Source: Prostheceraeus crozeri
Taxonomy: Eukaryota > Platyhelminthes > Polycladida > Euryleptidae
DNA: 64,000 nucleotides
Direction: 5' to 3'
Assembly (NCBI GenBank): GCA_907163375.1
Contig: CAJQUW010000515.1
Coordinates: 248,001 to 312,000 of the forward strand
Shown: piece by piece, positions 12,090-24,204 of the stretch
Position numbering within the stretch: position 1 is the first letter of the stretch
How the letters are laid out: the number at the start of each line of letters is the position of its first letter
Notes under the pieces: generated by a model
The model's database searches: none
Told to the model about the DNA's origin: nothing
The model's input: only the letters and a program-made list of their open reading frames with translations
Made by a program: the position numbers and the translations under genes

Positions 12090-12530
12090 ACTAGCAACTA
12101 ATTTAAGTCATATTCTAAGGCGTGCGCCTCTAATTTCTCGTGCGGTAAAAAGATAAAAGCATCCCAACAAAAGTTCCGCGATGTCAAGGCCGAGTACAAC
12201 CGCTGCACTCACAAATGGGCCGACGCTAAGCAGCAAGGGCTGCATCTTCCCGCCAATCCCGCCACAGCCCTAGAGCACTGTGATGCAGACTTTTATCCGG
12301 CCATACATAAACACTTAAAAATATTTTGCTGTGTTCCAGCGACTACAGCTACGCCTGAGCGCTTTTTTTCTACGCTAAAGCAGTTCAAGTCATACATGAG
12401 ATCGACAACCACGGATGAACGTTTGAACGGTTTAACCCAAATTTATACTCATCTCGAATTCAAAATTGACATTGATTCTGTGATTGACCGCTTCGCTCTA
12501 AAAAAACGACGAGCAGATTTTGTCTTGTAA
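12090..12530 (+). pseudogene. hAT transposase C-terminal fragment (ZMYM1/THAP12-like dimerisation domain)
   Basis: The frame is open from 12090 to the TAA at 12528-12530, about 146 codons, with no start Met at its head. It reads KFRDVKAEYNRC, then LEHCDADFYPAIHKHLKIF, PATTATPERFFSTLKQFKSY, MRSTTTDERLNGLTQIY and KKRRADFVL. This is the alpha-helical dimerisation region, with the ER-FSTLK-KSYMRST-ERLNGL signature of hAT transposases of the ZMYM1/THAP12-like group. The catalytic RNase-H-like core and the zinc finger are missing, so it cannot act alone. Confidence 0.9.
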
Positions 12531-12917
12531 TGCGATTGCGGATAACAATATATATAAGAAGGTTGAGGGAAATGAATTTTCTCTATACTCGTATTGTTCA
12601 TGTACATGCAGTGTTAATTTGCTTTGGGTCAGGAATTGCGGACACAAAAAAATCAGTTTTTCTGTGGATATATAGATAGTTAACTTTACCCACTTTATCC
12701 ATATGCGTTTGCTGACTTCAACATGATGAAATGCAAAATTACAGTGAATGTTGATATCGCTGTGATAATACATTAACATAGTATGTCAAATTGCTATAAC
12801 TGCTGCAAAATGCATAACATAGATTGCAATGCTAAATAGAAATGATAGGGGAAAACAGGAATTACGTACCATTTATCCTAGGGCCCCCCCCGAAAAAAAT
12901 TTCTGGCGACGCGCCTG
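12090..12917 (+). mobile_element. hAT transposon, 3' part (5'-truncated)
   Basis: It holds a transposase C-terminal fragment followed by a noncoding tail. It ends at 12884-12917 with a C8 tract, GAAAAAAATTTC and TGGCGACGCGCCTG. Read outward, this terminus is CAGGCGCGTCGCCAG, a typical hAT-style inverted-repeat end. The matching left terminus is not present, so this is a one-ended fragment, and no target duplication can be judged. It lies in the 17-kb intron of the host gene, in the opposite orientation. Confidence 0.8.
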
Positions 12918-14552
12918 GCACACGAGCACAAGCATAATGATGACGGTTTGGTTTAAAAGCATTATGGGTCTTCTAATGATTGACTGATAACTGTCTTCTC
13001 ACAAAACTCACGCCCGAGGCAATGGCCTTAGTGTTCTGCTGGTTGTCGACTTGCGTCATCTTTAAAAATTCCTCTTGTGTTTCTTATTTTTCATATGAAC
13101 ATATTTTAATGACTTCTCTATATTGAATACTTTGTGCAGCCATCTGTTCAGTCATCATCAATTTTTTTGTCCTTGTCTATTATGTGATTTGTTGAAAAAT
13201 ATGAAAACAGAAGTTCTCTCCCAAATTGCGACTTTATATTGAGATAAAATACAACTTTTAAACCCGACGTTTCGTCGTCCTGCCGATTTGTTCACGGGAA
13301 TTCTATTATGTGAATATATTATCTTCAAAGCACTGAACTTTATTAGTATATGCATTTTGAAAGTCACCTACGAGTAGATGAAATTTCTGTAACAGTTTCC
13401 TTAAGAAACTTCTGGATGATATAAAAGAATAGAAATCTAGGATAGGATTAATCAATCGTGTTCAATGCATCAAACGGAATGAATGTCTTCAGTCAGAAGA
13501 ATTTTGAAGACCATGCAATTGAGAAGCATGAAAACTATTTCCATTCAAAAGACATCTTTTCATTAACTTAATGTCAGCTCAATAACTTATCAAAACAACC
13601 AACTTAACCAATTTTATGTAATTCAGTATGTCAATATGCAGGCCTAACGCAGTTTCTACATTTGCTTTCGATGAACTTGCCATGCACTTCATAACTGATA
13701 AATGAGTTACGAATTTCAACCGCCCATAGACGAGGGACTGCCGCTGTATAGTGATAGTTGAAATGTGATCAGTTCACAAATCATTGTAGAAATAGCCGAG
13801 CAATATCCGAGTTGAGATTGACTTAATGCTTGGTTTAGTGGTTTAGGCGTAAAACAATTACGCATCAGGTGTATATGATTTAGATATTCATGCAAAAGGT
13901 TTTAAACGCACAGCGCTGATTCGTTTTGGCTTGTTCAATAGATGCAAGGTAGAGTTATGCAAGATCCCCAAGAGAATATCACATTAGAGTACATCGGAAT
14001 ATTATTGATATCTGATTGATCACGTGGTTGCCCATTAGCGTGGACAATGGTGACAGAAATCGCATCGTAAATAACTTCCAATTGTAAATTAATATAAATT
14101 ATTCTCTTAATATCTTTCATGCTCAACGTTTTATATAACTGACATGTGGAAGTCCACGAGACATTCATGATCATATGATAATCTTGTTCGAAACCATTTG
14201 CTCAGCAAGAAACAGATCAGTATGCGCGTCGGGGATTTATCATGTTGCAATGCGTGTAGAGTGAAGAGTGCAATGAATGTGAACTCAGATGGGAATTAGA
14301 AGAATTCTGGTGTTAGCGTTTCATTAACGCACTCGCATGTCTGATCTTACATTCATATAAAGCAATTACATGAGAGAACATTTTGGAATGAAGATTTTCA
14401 GAAAGAATCACCTTAACTTCAGGTATTCTAGTTTCAGATCTCTATACTACCGGATAAACATTACAGAAGTAAAGAATTTGTTATTTATGTGGTGCGTTAA
14501 TTAATTAGGTTGACTATTTCTAGGCAATATTGTTAGAGTGGAAGTGAAATGA
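12918..14552. other. AT-rich intronic stretch
   Basis: I see no exon or element end that I trust. AACCCGACGTTTCGTCG near 13262 resembles a motif common in scattered invertebrate repeats, but the surrounding sequence gives no family. Confidence 0.4.
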
Positions 14553-15480
14553 ATGCACAAAAGGTCAGAATATATCATACTAATATTGACGGACTGATTA
14601 AAAATGAAACTTCAGTGCCCTAACATGATCAAAGACATTGAAGAAGCTGATAATCTTCTGTTATGTTTTACGGAAACTGTCGGAAAAAGAATATCCTCGG
14701 TAAAAATATAAAAGGAGTATCAGTAGATGATAAAGAACAGAGAAATTGGCGAATAACGGTAAAATAATGATTCTGAAATTAACTAGTAGCAACTGGAATA
14801 ACTTAAAAGAGATGTATCTCATGGTTTGCTGCAGAGAATGCTGAGAGTCGAAACACTCTGAAAGAAACTTCATCTGGAAGGTCAAAGAATCTATTCAGAA
14901 ATACAAAATGAAAGAATTTGTATTAATTGCAGATCTAAACAGTCGCATATGCCTGTTAAACGAACACGTGCACCTTGACATCAAATATAGAAAGCTTAAA
15001 GAAAAAATGGTAAAGAAATACGGAAGAGAATTGCTTAACTTCTGCAACAAAACTGGCCTCATCATAGCTAACCGAAAATTTGAACAAGGAATCCTGCCAC
15101 AAATTGAGTAAAGGAAAAGTTGTAAGTCTGTAGTAAACTATTTGATCATATCATTTGATCATTGATATGATCATTTGATCATTTAATCATTTGATCATAT
15201 CGGAATCATTAACAATCAGCTAAAAGCCTTCGAAATACAAGAACCCAAAACATATGCTGATCATTGTTCTACACTTATAGAAACTGAGTTCAATTTAAAA
15301 TCGAAACGGAAATTTAATAAAAGCATGAAAAATGGACGAATTGCTGTTAAGAGTCCACAGCAATTCTATACCACATGTCTTGAATTAATCGACAAAATAA
15401 ACAAGAGTGAAGTGAACGAAGATGATGTGTACGACAATTTTGTTGCCATGACGCAACAGACACGCTATGGTATCAACTAA
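14553..15480 (+). pseudogene. Decayed LINE: endonuclease region only
   Basis: Pieces in different frames read as an AP-type endonuclease: KVRIYHTNIDGL near 14560, IEEADNLLCFTET near 14640, VLIADLNSRI then KYGRELLNFCNKTGLIIANR at 14908-15090, and TYADHCSTLIETEF near 15250. The last piece matches the SDH block. A post-endonuclease linker ends with a stop at 15478-15480. Reading-frame changes separate the pieces, and no reverse transcriptase follows. It differs clearly from the LINE at the left edge, so it is another family. Confidence 0.75.
15141..15201. repeat. TGATCATT-type low-complexity repeat
   Basis: Repeated, partly palindromic TTTGATCAT units lie inside the decayed LINE. This is probably local slippage. 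Confidence 0.7.
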
Positions 15481-16405
15481 AAGTCATCGACAATTTACTC
15501 GCTGTTCGACTCAGTCATCCTCAAAAGTCCGCCTTAGCAGAGTATTCCATTGACTTCGGACATAGAATCGACTGAAAGAATGCCAACATTTGTGCTTCTG
15601 GACAGAATGACTACAAGATATTGTTTCTTGAAGCTTGGCATTTCAAGCAAAACAACGTCCATAATCAATCTTAACTTCAAATCCTTCCTGTAGATCCCCA
15701 TAAAATCCAATGTAATTATTGTATGTTTATGCCAAACTTGGCGTAATAGATGTTTTGAGATTTGAATGAAAATGAAGACCATTATTCGATATTTCTAATT
15801 CTACAATTAAATTCAGTTTCTAAAATATCAAATTTTCAAAATTTGAAGCGATGAAGAAAGATCAAACTTAAGAGCATAGCTGCTTCATTATTTACATTTC
15901 GCAGACTTGTGATCTGTGCTTGCGATTACCCTATATGCAAGCATGTGACACTTTATATTTGATACATACTAAAATTAATACAGATTCAATTTGCTGAGCT
16001 GAATTAAAATTTAAAAATTTTAAAAATTAAAAAAGCTATGTAAACGTTCTTCTGATATTTCCTGGGTGGTGCAATACCAAAGTAAAGGAGGACTAGCAAA
16101 CCTAGAGAACATTTTTTGCATAAAACTGCGCCTCAACATAATGGTACAGCTCAAGAAGCAAATCATCCTGCATGCTCGGGTCGAAAAACGTGCAAGACCT
16201 GAACTATCTTTGATCGTTTCTATTCAGTTTTCCTCATATTCACTGTATATTTTGATTTTTATTCACTTAAAATAATGAGAAGAAAGCAGTAATGAACATT
16301 TCTGTTATGAAAAGGAAAATAGTCTTCACTTTTCCATGATAACATAATATACATTACTAAATAAAACTATTCTTCTTTCCTTAAAATCTTAAGACGTCTA
16401 GAAAC
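15481..16405. other. AT-rich intronic stretch
   Basis: No gene or element is recognised. A run of A/T with AAATTT blocks lies at 16007-16035. Confidence 0.4.
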
Positions 16406-17819
16406 CAGGGTTTCGGAGCCGTGGTCCGGCTATCCCGGCTTCGGCTCCGACTCTCTAGCACAGCTCCGGGCGGCTCCGATTCCGACCCAGGGCCTTCGAC
16501 ATATTGTCGGGTGCCCAGCACGAAACCGAACAAGAGACTTTCACAGAATGATGTACACTCGATGGCTACTGCAGAGCTGCACACCTGTCGAGGTGTACCT
16601 GGTACATCTTCTTGTCAAACAGGATCACAGAAAGCACATGTAAATCAATTGGGCAGCAGGTTGAGGCTTTCTGTAAAATGACGTTTGTCTGTGTTTTCTA
16701 TGATTAAGTGAGGAATATTATGGCGTGTAGAACCAGGGTCATACAGTTCACGCTGTTTAAGAAGCTAAGCACATTTAGATCTATCAAATCGTCATTTTGT
16801 CGTTAAATACAGCATCTTTATTGAGTTTTAGCTGAAACTTATTAAGTCTTTCAATATATTTTCGTACATATAACTGATCGGAGGCATAAACACAAGCAGG
16901 ATAGAAAAATGAATACCATGCTAAAAATAATGACTAATGTGACTTAGTCAGTGCCTCCCATTTAAAACTTTTTATGAAGCATGAGTCGCAGAAGGAGCCA
17001 TGAAAATTTTCTCTATTTATATGGAACTGATAGAAGTCTCTAATTTACTCCCTACCACTACCTCTCTTAACGCTTAATCAGATGCAAGGACAAATATTTC
17101 ATTCTTCCAGAGTGAAGCATCATTGATTAAAAAAGAGGTATTTTAGTCAGACACATCGAGATATTTTAGTCAGTGAAAGGGTTTCAAAAGCTTCAATCCG
17201 CACGCTGTTGGACATGTATGGTCACTTTTTTCATCGTGTCTGATAAGAACAGGAACCGTGTAGAACTCGGCAGACGCGGAGATTCGTAGCAGCCATGGAT
17301 AGGGAGTACTGCATTCTCTGAAAGTCTCATTTTCAGCCTCGTTCCCTGCAGAAACAGGTGCTGCCGGTCGGATGAGATGATTCAACCACTTAGCTGTCAC
17401 GGCTCTAATATTCATCAATCAAGTGAAACATATTTCCATATTGAATTAAAATTCTTTTTATATCAAAAGTACTTCTTCAGTATTTTAATATACGTATTCT
17501 TAAGTATTTTAATGCTTCATCTAGGTATTTTATTGAGAAAGACAGACCTATTAAATAACTATGTACATTTTTAAGTGAATACTCAGTAAGAATCTATAAT
17601 GTGCTTTGACAATAAGTACATTAAATTTGAGGCGAGAATACATGTGCATATTTTTCGACAAGAGCCGTTCGCCCGACAGCTGCGTTTTCGGCTGGAACGC
17701 AATCTTTTAGAAATCCGCGATCTCCTTTAAAATTCAAATAAATGATTCGAGGTATTTCCTGTCGGCTCCGACCTGCTACCACGGCTCCGGACGGCTCCAG
17801 CTCCTGCTCCGAAACCCTA
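16406..17819. mobile_element. hAT-type non-autonomous element C, carrying a nested element
   Basis: The left end is CAGGGTTTCGGAGC at 16406 and the right end is GCTCCGAAACCCTA at 17819. The flanks CTAGAAAC (16398-16405) and TTAGAGAC (17820-17827) agree at six of eight positions, with the two differences both transitions. This fits an aged 8-bp hAT duplication. Both ends carry several copies of CGGAGCC or its complement, like the subterminal transposase-binding motifs of hAT elements. The interior encodes nothing recognisable and is mostly taken up by the element at about 16503-17377. Confidence 0.75.
16503..17377. mobile_element. Inverted-repeat element D, copy 1, nested in element C
   Basis: Both arms match the element at 36956-37678. 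The left arm shares GAGACTTTCACAGAATGATG and CACATGTAAATC. The right arm shares GAAAGTCTCATTTTC, GCCTCGTTCCCTGCAGAAAC and AACTCGGCAGACG. Both arms are much more diverged than in copy 2, so this is an old copy. The ends are approximate and no flanking duplication is clear. Confidence 0.75.
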
Positions 17820-19007
17820 TTAGAGACGCTGCGGTTTTCCAATAGATCTGCTTCTCTCTCTCCTAAAAAGTGACCTTAAATATGTAGTTGTCTTTTTATT
17901 GATCATGATTGCAATGTTACAATGTTCCAATCAAACTGCACTTTGTACATCAATAGTACACCAATAGCCGTAAAATGTGCTGTCGTTCTTTTACGTCTGC
18001 ATTCATGTGATAGACACAGAATTTGCACATCGATCAAAGTGGAAAAACGTCATCTGTTCATTGAATCATTGGTGTTGTTTGACTTGATATCCCTCTTGAG
18101 TTAGCTTCTTAATGGAGAGGTGGATTGCAGTTTCATCTACCAAGATTTCTGGGGTTAAGATAGGGAATTTCACTTGGAATGGACAGTCAACATTGTTCGG
18201 CTTGGAGAAAAGTGAAAAGTTCTCTAGTAGGAATGGAAGACTCCTTTAAACCCACATCTGATTTTCCGACCGGAAGACCAATTCTAGGGAAACTAATTCC
18301 GTACTTCTGTTGCATTGCTGTCTTGAAGAGCAAGTCTTCTCGACAGCGGGTTTGGGTTTGATCCCTTTACTTAGTTTGCTCTGTTCAAATGACAACGCGC
18401 GACAGAATTAAAGATTGAAGACATTTGTTCAAATTTCAGTTAAGCTTCAAACCAAAACAAAACGAGCTTCGCACAGCTTGAAGCATACAAATCAACAAAA
18501 CGCATAATATTCTTCACAAAGTTTCGTCTCAGTGTAGTAGAATATTAGGCAGAGGGACTTCATGAGTCCAAGGTTTGGCTAGAGATAACATCTAGGACAA
18601 ATTAGGATGAGAGAGAAGACGATAACAATCATTGACATTGTATCTTTTCATTCCATTCTGTAGCCATTTTTACAACAGTTGTTTCAACAAATAGTCTCAC
18701 TGTTTTAATTGTTTATTAGAGATCGTATCATTACAGCAGACGGAAACGCAACAATTTGGCTACAAATGCCGGTCGTAAGAGCACACAAGATTGAAGGCGA
18801 TTTTGAAATGATTTCGAAATGAATTGGCACTTATGACACTCTCATCGTTGTCAATGGAACACGTATCATCTTACAATTAACTACTTGAGAAACTGCTAAT
18901 AACTGTCATTTAATTATGACAATGAACACACTGGCGTAATTCTTTCAGTTTTCACCGTGTCATTCCTCCTGCAAGAGGTATTTTCCACTTTGCAAACAGA
19001 ATACTAA
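17820..19007. other. AT-rich intronic stretch
   Basis: A GGGTTTGGGTTTGATCCC segment near 18344-18362 resembles a tRNA B box and could be a SINE trace. No A box was found to support it. Nothing else is recognised. Confidence 0.35.
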
Positions 19008-19196
19008 AATCACCTTCACATCGGACCGATAACTATGACTATTGAAATAGAATCGCTCTGTAAGTGTAACACGGCTGTTGTTCAAATTAGCCCGATTTTT
19101 TCAACGATAAATAGTTCCATGTGAGAGCGGAGCTCAACGATAAAATGCAATATCGTAACAATTTTATCGCTATCGGTCTAATGTGAACACGCCTTA
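19008..19196. mobile_element. Small inverted-repeat element E (MITE), copy 1
   Basis: The right end reads ATGTGAACACGCCTTA and the left end reads CACCTTCACATCGGACC, its approximate inverse. The interior shares AGCCCGATTTT, TCAACGATAAA, GCGGAGCT and AATTTTATCG with copy 2 at 35857-36067. It is about 190 bp with no coding capacity. The AAGGCGYGTTCACAT terminus is a common style in invertebrate MITEs. Confidence 0.75.
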
Positions 19197-19642
19197 ATCG
19201 GCGTTTCTGGAAGCGTTGCAATGAAAAAACAGTAGAATTGATAGCAGTAATTCAATTCAAGTGCTCTCTTCCATTCGATACAATTTTATGATTTCGTTAT
19301 CGAGTACGAGTAATTTGAGCTCATTCAAGCAACGCAGTAAAGCGGGGGCGTAATGCGGAGTCAAGTGACCTTGCAACCTTATTTTCATTTGTATATATAA
19401 GTGAATTACTTTAAACAACAAATAATTTTCATTATACCGCATGATGAAGTAATACATTGAGTCTGAGAGATAAGGTTGCCAGCACACTTCACTTAAAGAC
19501 CGAAGGCGATCGTATAGAAACACTCTTAAGCTAGCAAATTTCTGACAGTATCATTTACCCATTGAAATTAGCTTGTCACCAACAACTTGCTATCTAACAC
19601 TGTTTCTGTGCGGTCACCCCAAGTGATTCACTTGATAAGTGA

Positions 19643-20164
19643 CACAGAATTAGATTGTTTAAGCATATCACTTTGCTAGAAGTGCAAGCTGATTCAAACA
19701 GATGGCACATGCAGGAACTTAATAAGTGGGCAAAAAGAAATTTTTTATACCTTGCAGAGATATGAAAAATAGTCGTACGTCGTTTGCGGATTGATGTGAA
19801 TTCCTTCAAAATGCTCCGATCGCCACGACTCCTTCAGATTCTAAGAATTCAGATCATTGCGCAAAAGTTTTCTCGATGATGTTAGGTCATCCGATCATTT
19901 TAAAAAAAGTTAGCAGGCGCATGAAAAAACGTTCACAAACTTTTCTGTAGAACTTGACATCGTCTGTGTCTCTTTGCTGTGTGATCCGATTGATAACAGT
20001 CACTGAAACTTTGCACAATTTGGCGTGTTTTATGTTGAACTGGCTGCTCATTGTTCGATTGCTATGGTATTTAGTCAGCAGATTGTGCCATTTCATTTAC
20101 GTTACATGTTCCAATGTTTCCCTTCTAGTCAAACGGAAGAAGAGACAACCTGTCTAATTCTGTG
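19643..20164. mobile_element. Possible hAT-like element with CACAGAATTAGA ends
   Basis: CACAGAATTAGATTG at 19643 and the inverted TCTAATTCTGTG ending at 20164 face each other 522 bp apart. No flanking duplication is visible. The same 12-bp terminus also occurs near 24707-24722 and 24792-24807. The interior segment at 19785-19880 is repeated near 33545-33625. Confidence 0.5.
19785..19880 (+). repeat. Interspersed repeat, first copy (second at about 33545-33625)
   Basis: GTGAATTCCTTCAAAATGC is followed by diverged but alignable sequence (ATTGCG, then AAGT) and matches GGTGAATTCCTTCAAAATGC at about 33550. Similarity weakens after about 100 bp. It is probably the interior of the same element family. 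Confidence 0.65.
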
Positions 20165-22929
20165 GCTGGTAAATTCCAACAGAAATCACCGGCCACTGAT
20201 ACATTTGCAGTGTCATCAGAGTATGTGCCAGTACGTAGGTGCATGTGTTTTGTGTTAACACTGCACGTTGACTGCAATAAACCGGCATTATAAATGAATA
20301 GATATCTGTGATCGAATTTAATCATTTGAAATTATGCCCATACGAGTGACATTTTATGACTCAATACACGCACTATAATGTCCTCATCCAAAAATATACG
20401 TGAAATAATGATGAATGACTAAAATAGTAACAGAAATAGTTATAGAAATAATACTCGGCACATTTAAGAAAACGCCATTTTCATGACTGTTTACATTAAA
20501 TCATGTGATTTTCCACGTCGATTTCCCAGTGAACTATTCAATCATAAGCTGCAAATAGCTGGAATATTATTTCCAGACAGGACTCATCATTCCTCGTCGT
20601 CTTACCATAATGCACTTCATCGTTTGTCTAACACCAACTTCAATGAGTAGGTACATCAAATTACGAGTATCTATTCAAAGGATAATAAGGAACCAAAGTC
20701 AATCTAATGTCTGACAGGTAGAGATTCTTGCATTTCTAAACAGAGAGTCTGCTGTCGAACTGTTAGTTCAGATGGTTCAGAAGCCGGATGAAGATCGGTG
20801 CAACGCAGACTTTAATTCTACGTGTTGTCAAATCCAATTGTCAAGTCAATGAAGGTGGCCAAGATCTTTGCGGTTCCGGACTCCAGTCGTATGTTCTTTC
20901 CGTTTCGTCTCACTAATTTGGCCTTTTATTGTATCTTTCAGAATATTAAGGTAATTTTGTGAATAAGTTATATTCCACCAGGCAATTTTGCATCATTAGT
21001 TTATGTATTATTCGCATATTTTTTCAATTGTTTCCCTACAATACAAAAAGATTCAAACAAAATACAATACATCAGAAAATTAAAATAATACAGATTTTTA
21101 AAGCTTAGCACTTTTGATAAATAGGAGAGAAAATTTCAAAATGACTGTACGTGCTTTTTGAAAGCTTAGCATGGGCACGAAAGTGCATTTCCTGACGTCA
21201 TTTGCTTAAATGATGCAATTGCGAACTGCTTCAGAGATTAATGTAAATGCGATATAGCCTCTAGTACGTAGTCTAAAAAGATGCTACTAAAAGCAGTTTT
21301 ACACTATTTAGTTCATCTCAAGATTCGCTGACGAAAACGTTAACAAATAATCGCCGAAATCCGCGACATTACCACGAAAAACATTCGCAAATGTAAAAAG
21401 GACCCACGACTTTAATGCAGGTACTTGATATCGTCTATTCATCGCAGTTGTCAACGCAATGAGTCAACATTTCTTTTTTTCTCTTTCTCTAGAAAGACCT
21501 CAAAGTGGGAGAGATTTTTCTATGTCATGTGCATGTCAGTTAGTCTGTAAGAACGTACATCTCATCCTCACACTGTTCCATCGTCATTAACTGATTCTCG
21601 TGGATGGAAAATCAGTCATGATGAATTCATTCAAGTTAAACGTGTGAATGGTAGTTTGTTTGTATGATCCACCTTAACATTGATAAGATGAAAAAGATGT
21701 TACAAGCTGTCTGTTTTTAAGAACCACTAATTACATGTAGTTTTTAGAATTTAAAGACGTCAATCCTTTAGCTCATTATCGAAAAGTCATTTTAACAAAC
21801 ATTAAAGTAAATCATTAAAGTAAAATCATTTTCACAAACATTTTCATAGTAATGGGTTCGTTTGAAGAATGACTGGCGGTGAGTTCCGTATTTTTCTTCT
21901 TGATTGCGATGACATTTCACAATGATTGAGGCAAAAGATCTGTGAGAAAATAATTGATAATTTGACATAAATCGTTTAAAGAGTTGAAAATGAGACAGTT
22001 TCATTGGAAATGAGACCAAAGCACATGGCTTTTAATAATAGGCCTAGTCTGCTGATTCAGGATGCAAAGGAAGTTTACCTTCTTAGCGATTTATTTGGTA
22101 AATATCTAAAAATTCTCCTCTCTTCTTTCAGTCAAAATACTGCAATAACACAGCCAACCAACAGACTTGCGATGGCATGATGACAACCGAAAAACTTGCT
22201 GCACTGAGGAGAAAGCAGACGCACTTCCGGGCCTTTTAGCTCCTCGATTGTTCCTCACTGCCTTTGGGATTTTCAGGAAGGCGTTGAAAATACTTTGGAA
22301 CCGGAGAGTGAGTAAATTAAGTCGCAATCCAAGTGTCTGGCTGTTTAGATGAGCGCCAGCATACTGCCGACTTGAAGATATCGATTTACCGCACAAGTGT
22401 TTATTTAAATCTTCAAGTGGTATTCCTCATCCTTCTCGACAAAATGTATCGTGTAGTAAAAAGGAATAAACATGTTTCAGAGGGCAATGGTGAGATATGA
22501 TCACTTACTCATACACACCAATTTTTAATTGTTAAGTTCCAGAGGATCTGACGATGGAACTACAAGATGCATTCGTATTTTTGCTCTGACTTCTCTTGTT
22601 ACCAGCTTGAAAATTTGCATTTAGCATAAAATTTATCTTCTACACCTTCAAAGGAACTTAGGGATTTGTCTCCGAGACCCGAATCCGAGTAGGCTTGAGT
22701 CCCACAGACGATCGATTCCCCAACCATGATTGTAGTATTTTAATCAGATCACCTTGACATATTTGCTAGCATTTGTTGGTGTAATATTGTCACGGGAAAC
22801 AATTATTGCGACATGAATATTGATGACCTGAGAAGGTTTACAACGATTCAATCGATTGGCTGCTTCCATCAATGTATCCATCAATGCTGAATGCAAGTCA
22901 GAATGCGTGCTCCCTTTAGTTAGGTAGTT
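20165..22929. other. Noncoding intronic stretch with one GC-richer patch
   Basis: Mostly AT-rich. The patch at about 22140-22390 has higher GC and short open frames on both strands, but no protein family is recognised. A segment at 22665-22735 (GAGACCCGAATCC, CGATTCCCC) may be a tRNA-like fragment, which is weak. Confidence 0.35.
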
Positions 22930-23213
22930 CAGATCTCGACGCCAACACTGAAGTGTTGGAAGTATCGGGACGCTCGTGTTTGCTTTCTTTCAGTGTGACT
23001 GAAGCCTAAGACCTCAGTCACACTGAAAGCAAAACAAGGTAAACACGAGCTTCCCGAGCAAACGTATGTCCACAAGGTATCAATCGCTCTGCTTTGCTTT
23101 GCTCGCTGTGTGACAGTCTACATTAACTGCTGCAATAGTGACTTTATATTTGTTGCAAAACGCTTTGCTCGGAAACGCTTGGAAAATCTCGCAGTGTGGC
23201 TGAGGCCTAAGGA
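22930..23213. mobile_element. Inverted-repeat element F (MITE), with a second head-to-head end
   Basis: The ends AGACCTCAGTCACACTG (near 22996) and CAGTGTGGCTGAGGCCT (to about 23211) define a unit of about 215 bp. Immediately to its left is an inverted second copy of the same end, TTTCAGTGTGACTGAAGCCT, continuing outward to CGGGACGCTCGTG. The junction near 22990 is thus a palindrome with arms of about 40 bp (GTGTTTGCTTTC against its inverse) and a loop of about 11 bp. Confidence 0.75.
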
Positions 23214-23458
23214 AAAGAATACATTGCTGGAAAGATGGCGGCATGACACCTGAAATGTTCAATTTCTTGTCACATATATCTGGACTGCACTCCGGAAATG
23301 GTCGATGCGCTTCCCATATTTATATTCAGTAATCCACACATGCTGCAGAGGGTTCAACAAACAGAAATTGATTGAAACACAATATGGCTGAACTTCTTCT
23401 CTCTTGTTGTCATTGAACAGTCGTTAAACAAACAATTTCGATCATCAAACTTTGAAAC

Positions 23459-23572
23459 CTACAGTGAGAAGGCTGGAACCTCCCCCTGCGGACAGACCTT
23501 AACCCTGAACTTTCCGCTCTTCCATGCCGAAACGTGTCCCTTAACTGACTGAGCCATCCTACCAAAGAATCC
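23459..23572 (-). mobile_element. tRNA-derived SINE, type 3
   Basis: Read on the minus strand it begins GGTAGGATGGCTCAGTCAGT. This contains a near-consensus pol III A box (TGGCTCAGTCAGTTAAG). About 50 bp on, GGGTTAAGGTCTG stands in for the B box. A GGTTCCAGCC segment follows. No cloverleaf with paired stems can be drawn, so it is not a functional tRNA gene. Confidence 0.65.
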
Positions 23573-24204
23573 CCTATCAAATGCACCAAGATGACTTGAC
23601 CAGCTGATGAGGAACTTTAAGCGATTATTTCTCCGTTCGGAATGAGTTCTTTGTGAATAAGGATGGAAAAACAAAAGTAAGTCTTTTCCGCACTCAAAAC
23701 ATCCAAGTAGGAAAACATGCCATAAAAAAAGGTCACAACAAGTGCCTTGGCTTATGGTTCATCTTGTGTGCCTCCGATCTAGCAGTTTTTTCACAATCTG
23801 TGGCACGTCATTACTTTGATAATTAACTGAAAATAATGAGCATAGCAAACAGACATATAAAATTTCAAGCTCGAAGCTACATCGCAAAAGGCAAATATGA
23901 ACTGCAGTTATCTTGTGCACAATATACATCTATCAGCTAATGATTATGACAAGGTTGGACCTTGGACCTTGGTCTTTCTGATCTTGGGTGCCGTACTCAA
24001 GGTTCCCAAGACTTGGGTCGTGAAAATGAACTTGTCCTAAATTTTAAATATTGCTATGACTAATTTTTCATAAATTTCACAATTACATCAGCCAATTTAG
24101 AAAGCAGAAACAGCAATTTTACATTTCTAATTAATGCATAAAGTCTGTGAAACTCTAATTTAAGGATGCTCCAATAGAATGCATGAAGAGTACCTGTCTG
24201 TAAG

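Noticed and set aside
16421-16681. Arg/Ser-rich ORF as a gene
   Set aside because: It lies across the GC-rich terminus of element C and the left arm of element D.
23459-23572. Functional tRNA gene
   Set aside because: A and B box-like segments are present, but no full cloverleaf with paired stems can be drawn. It is better explained as a SINE head. The same applies to 27720-27873 and 38803-38897.
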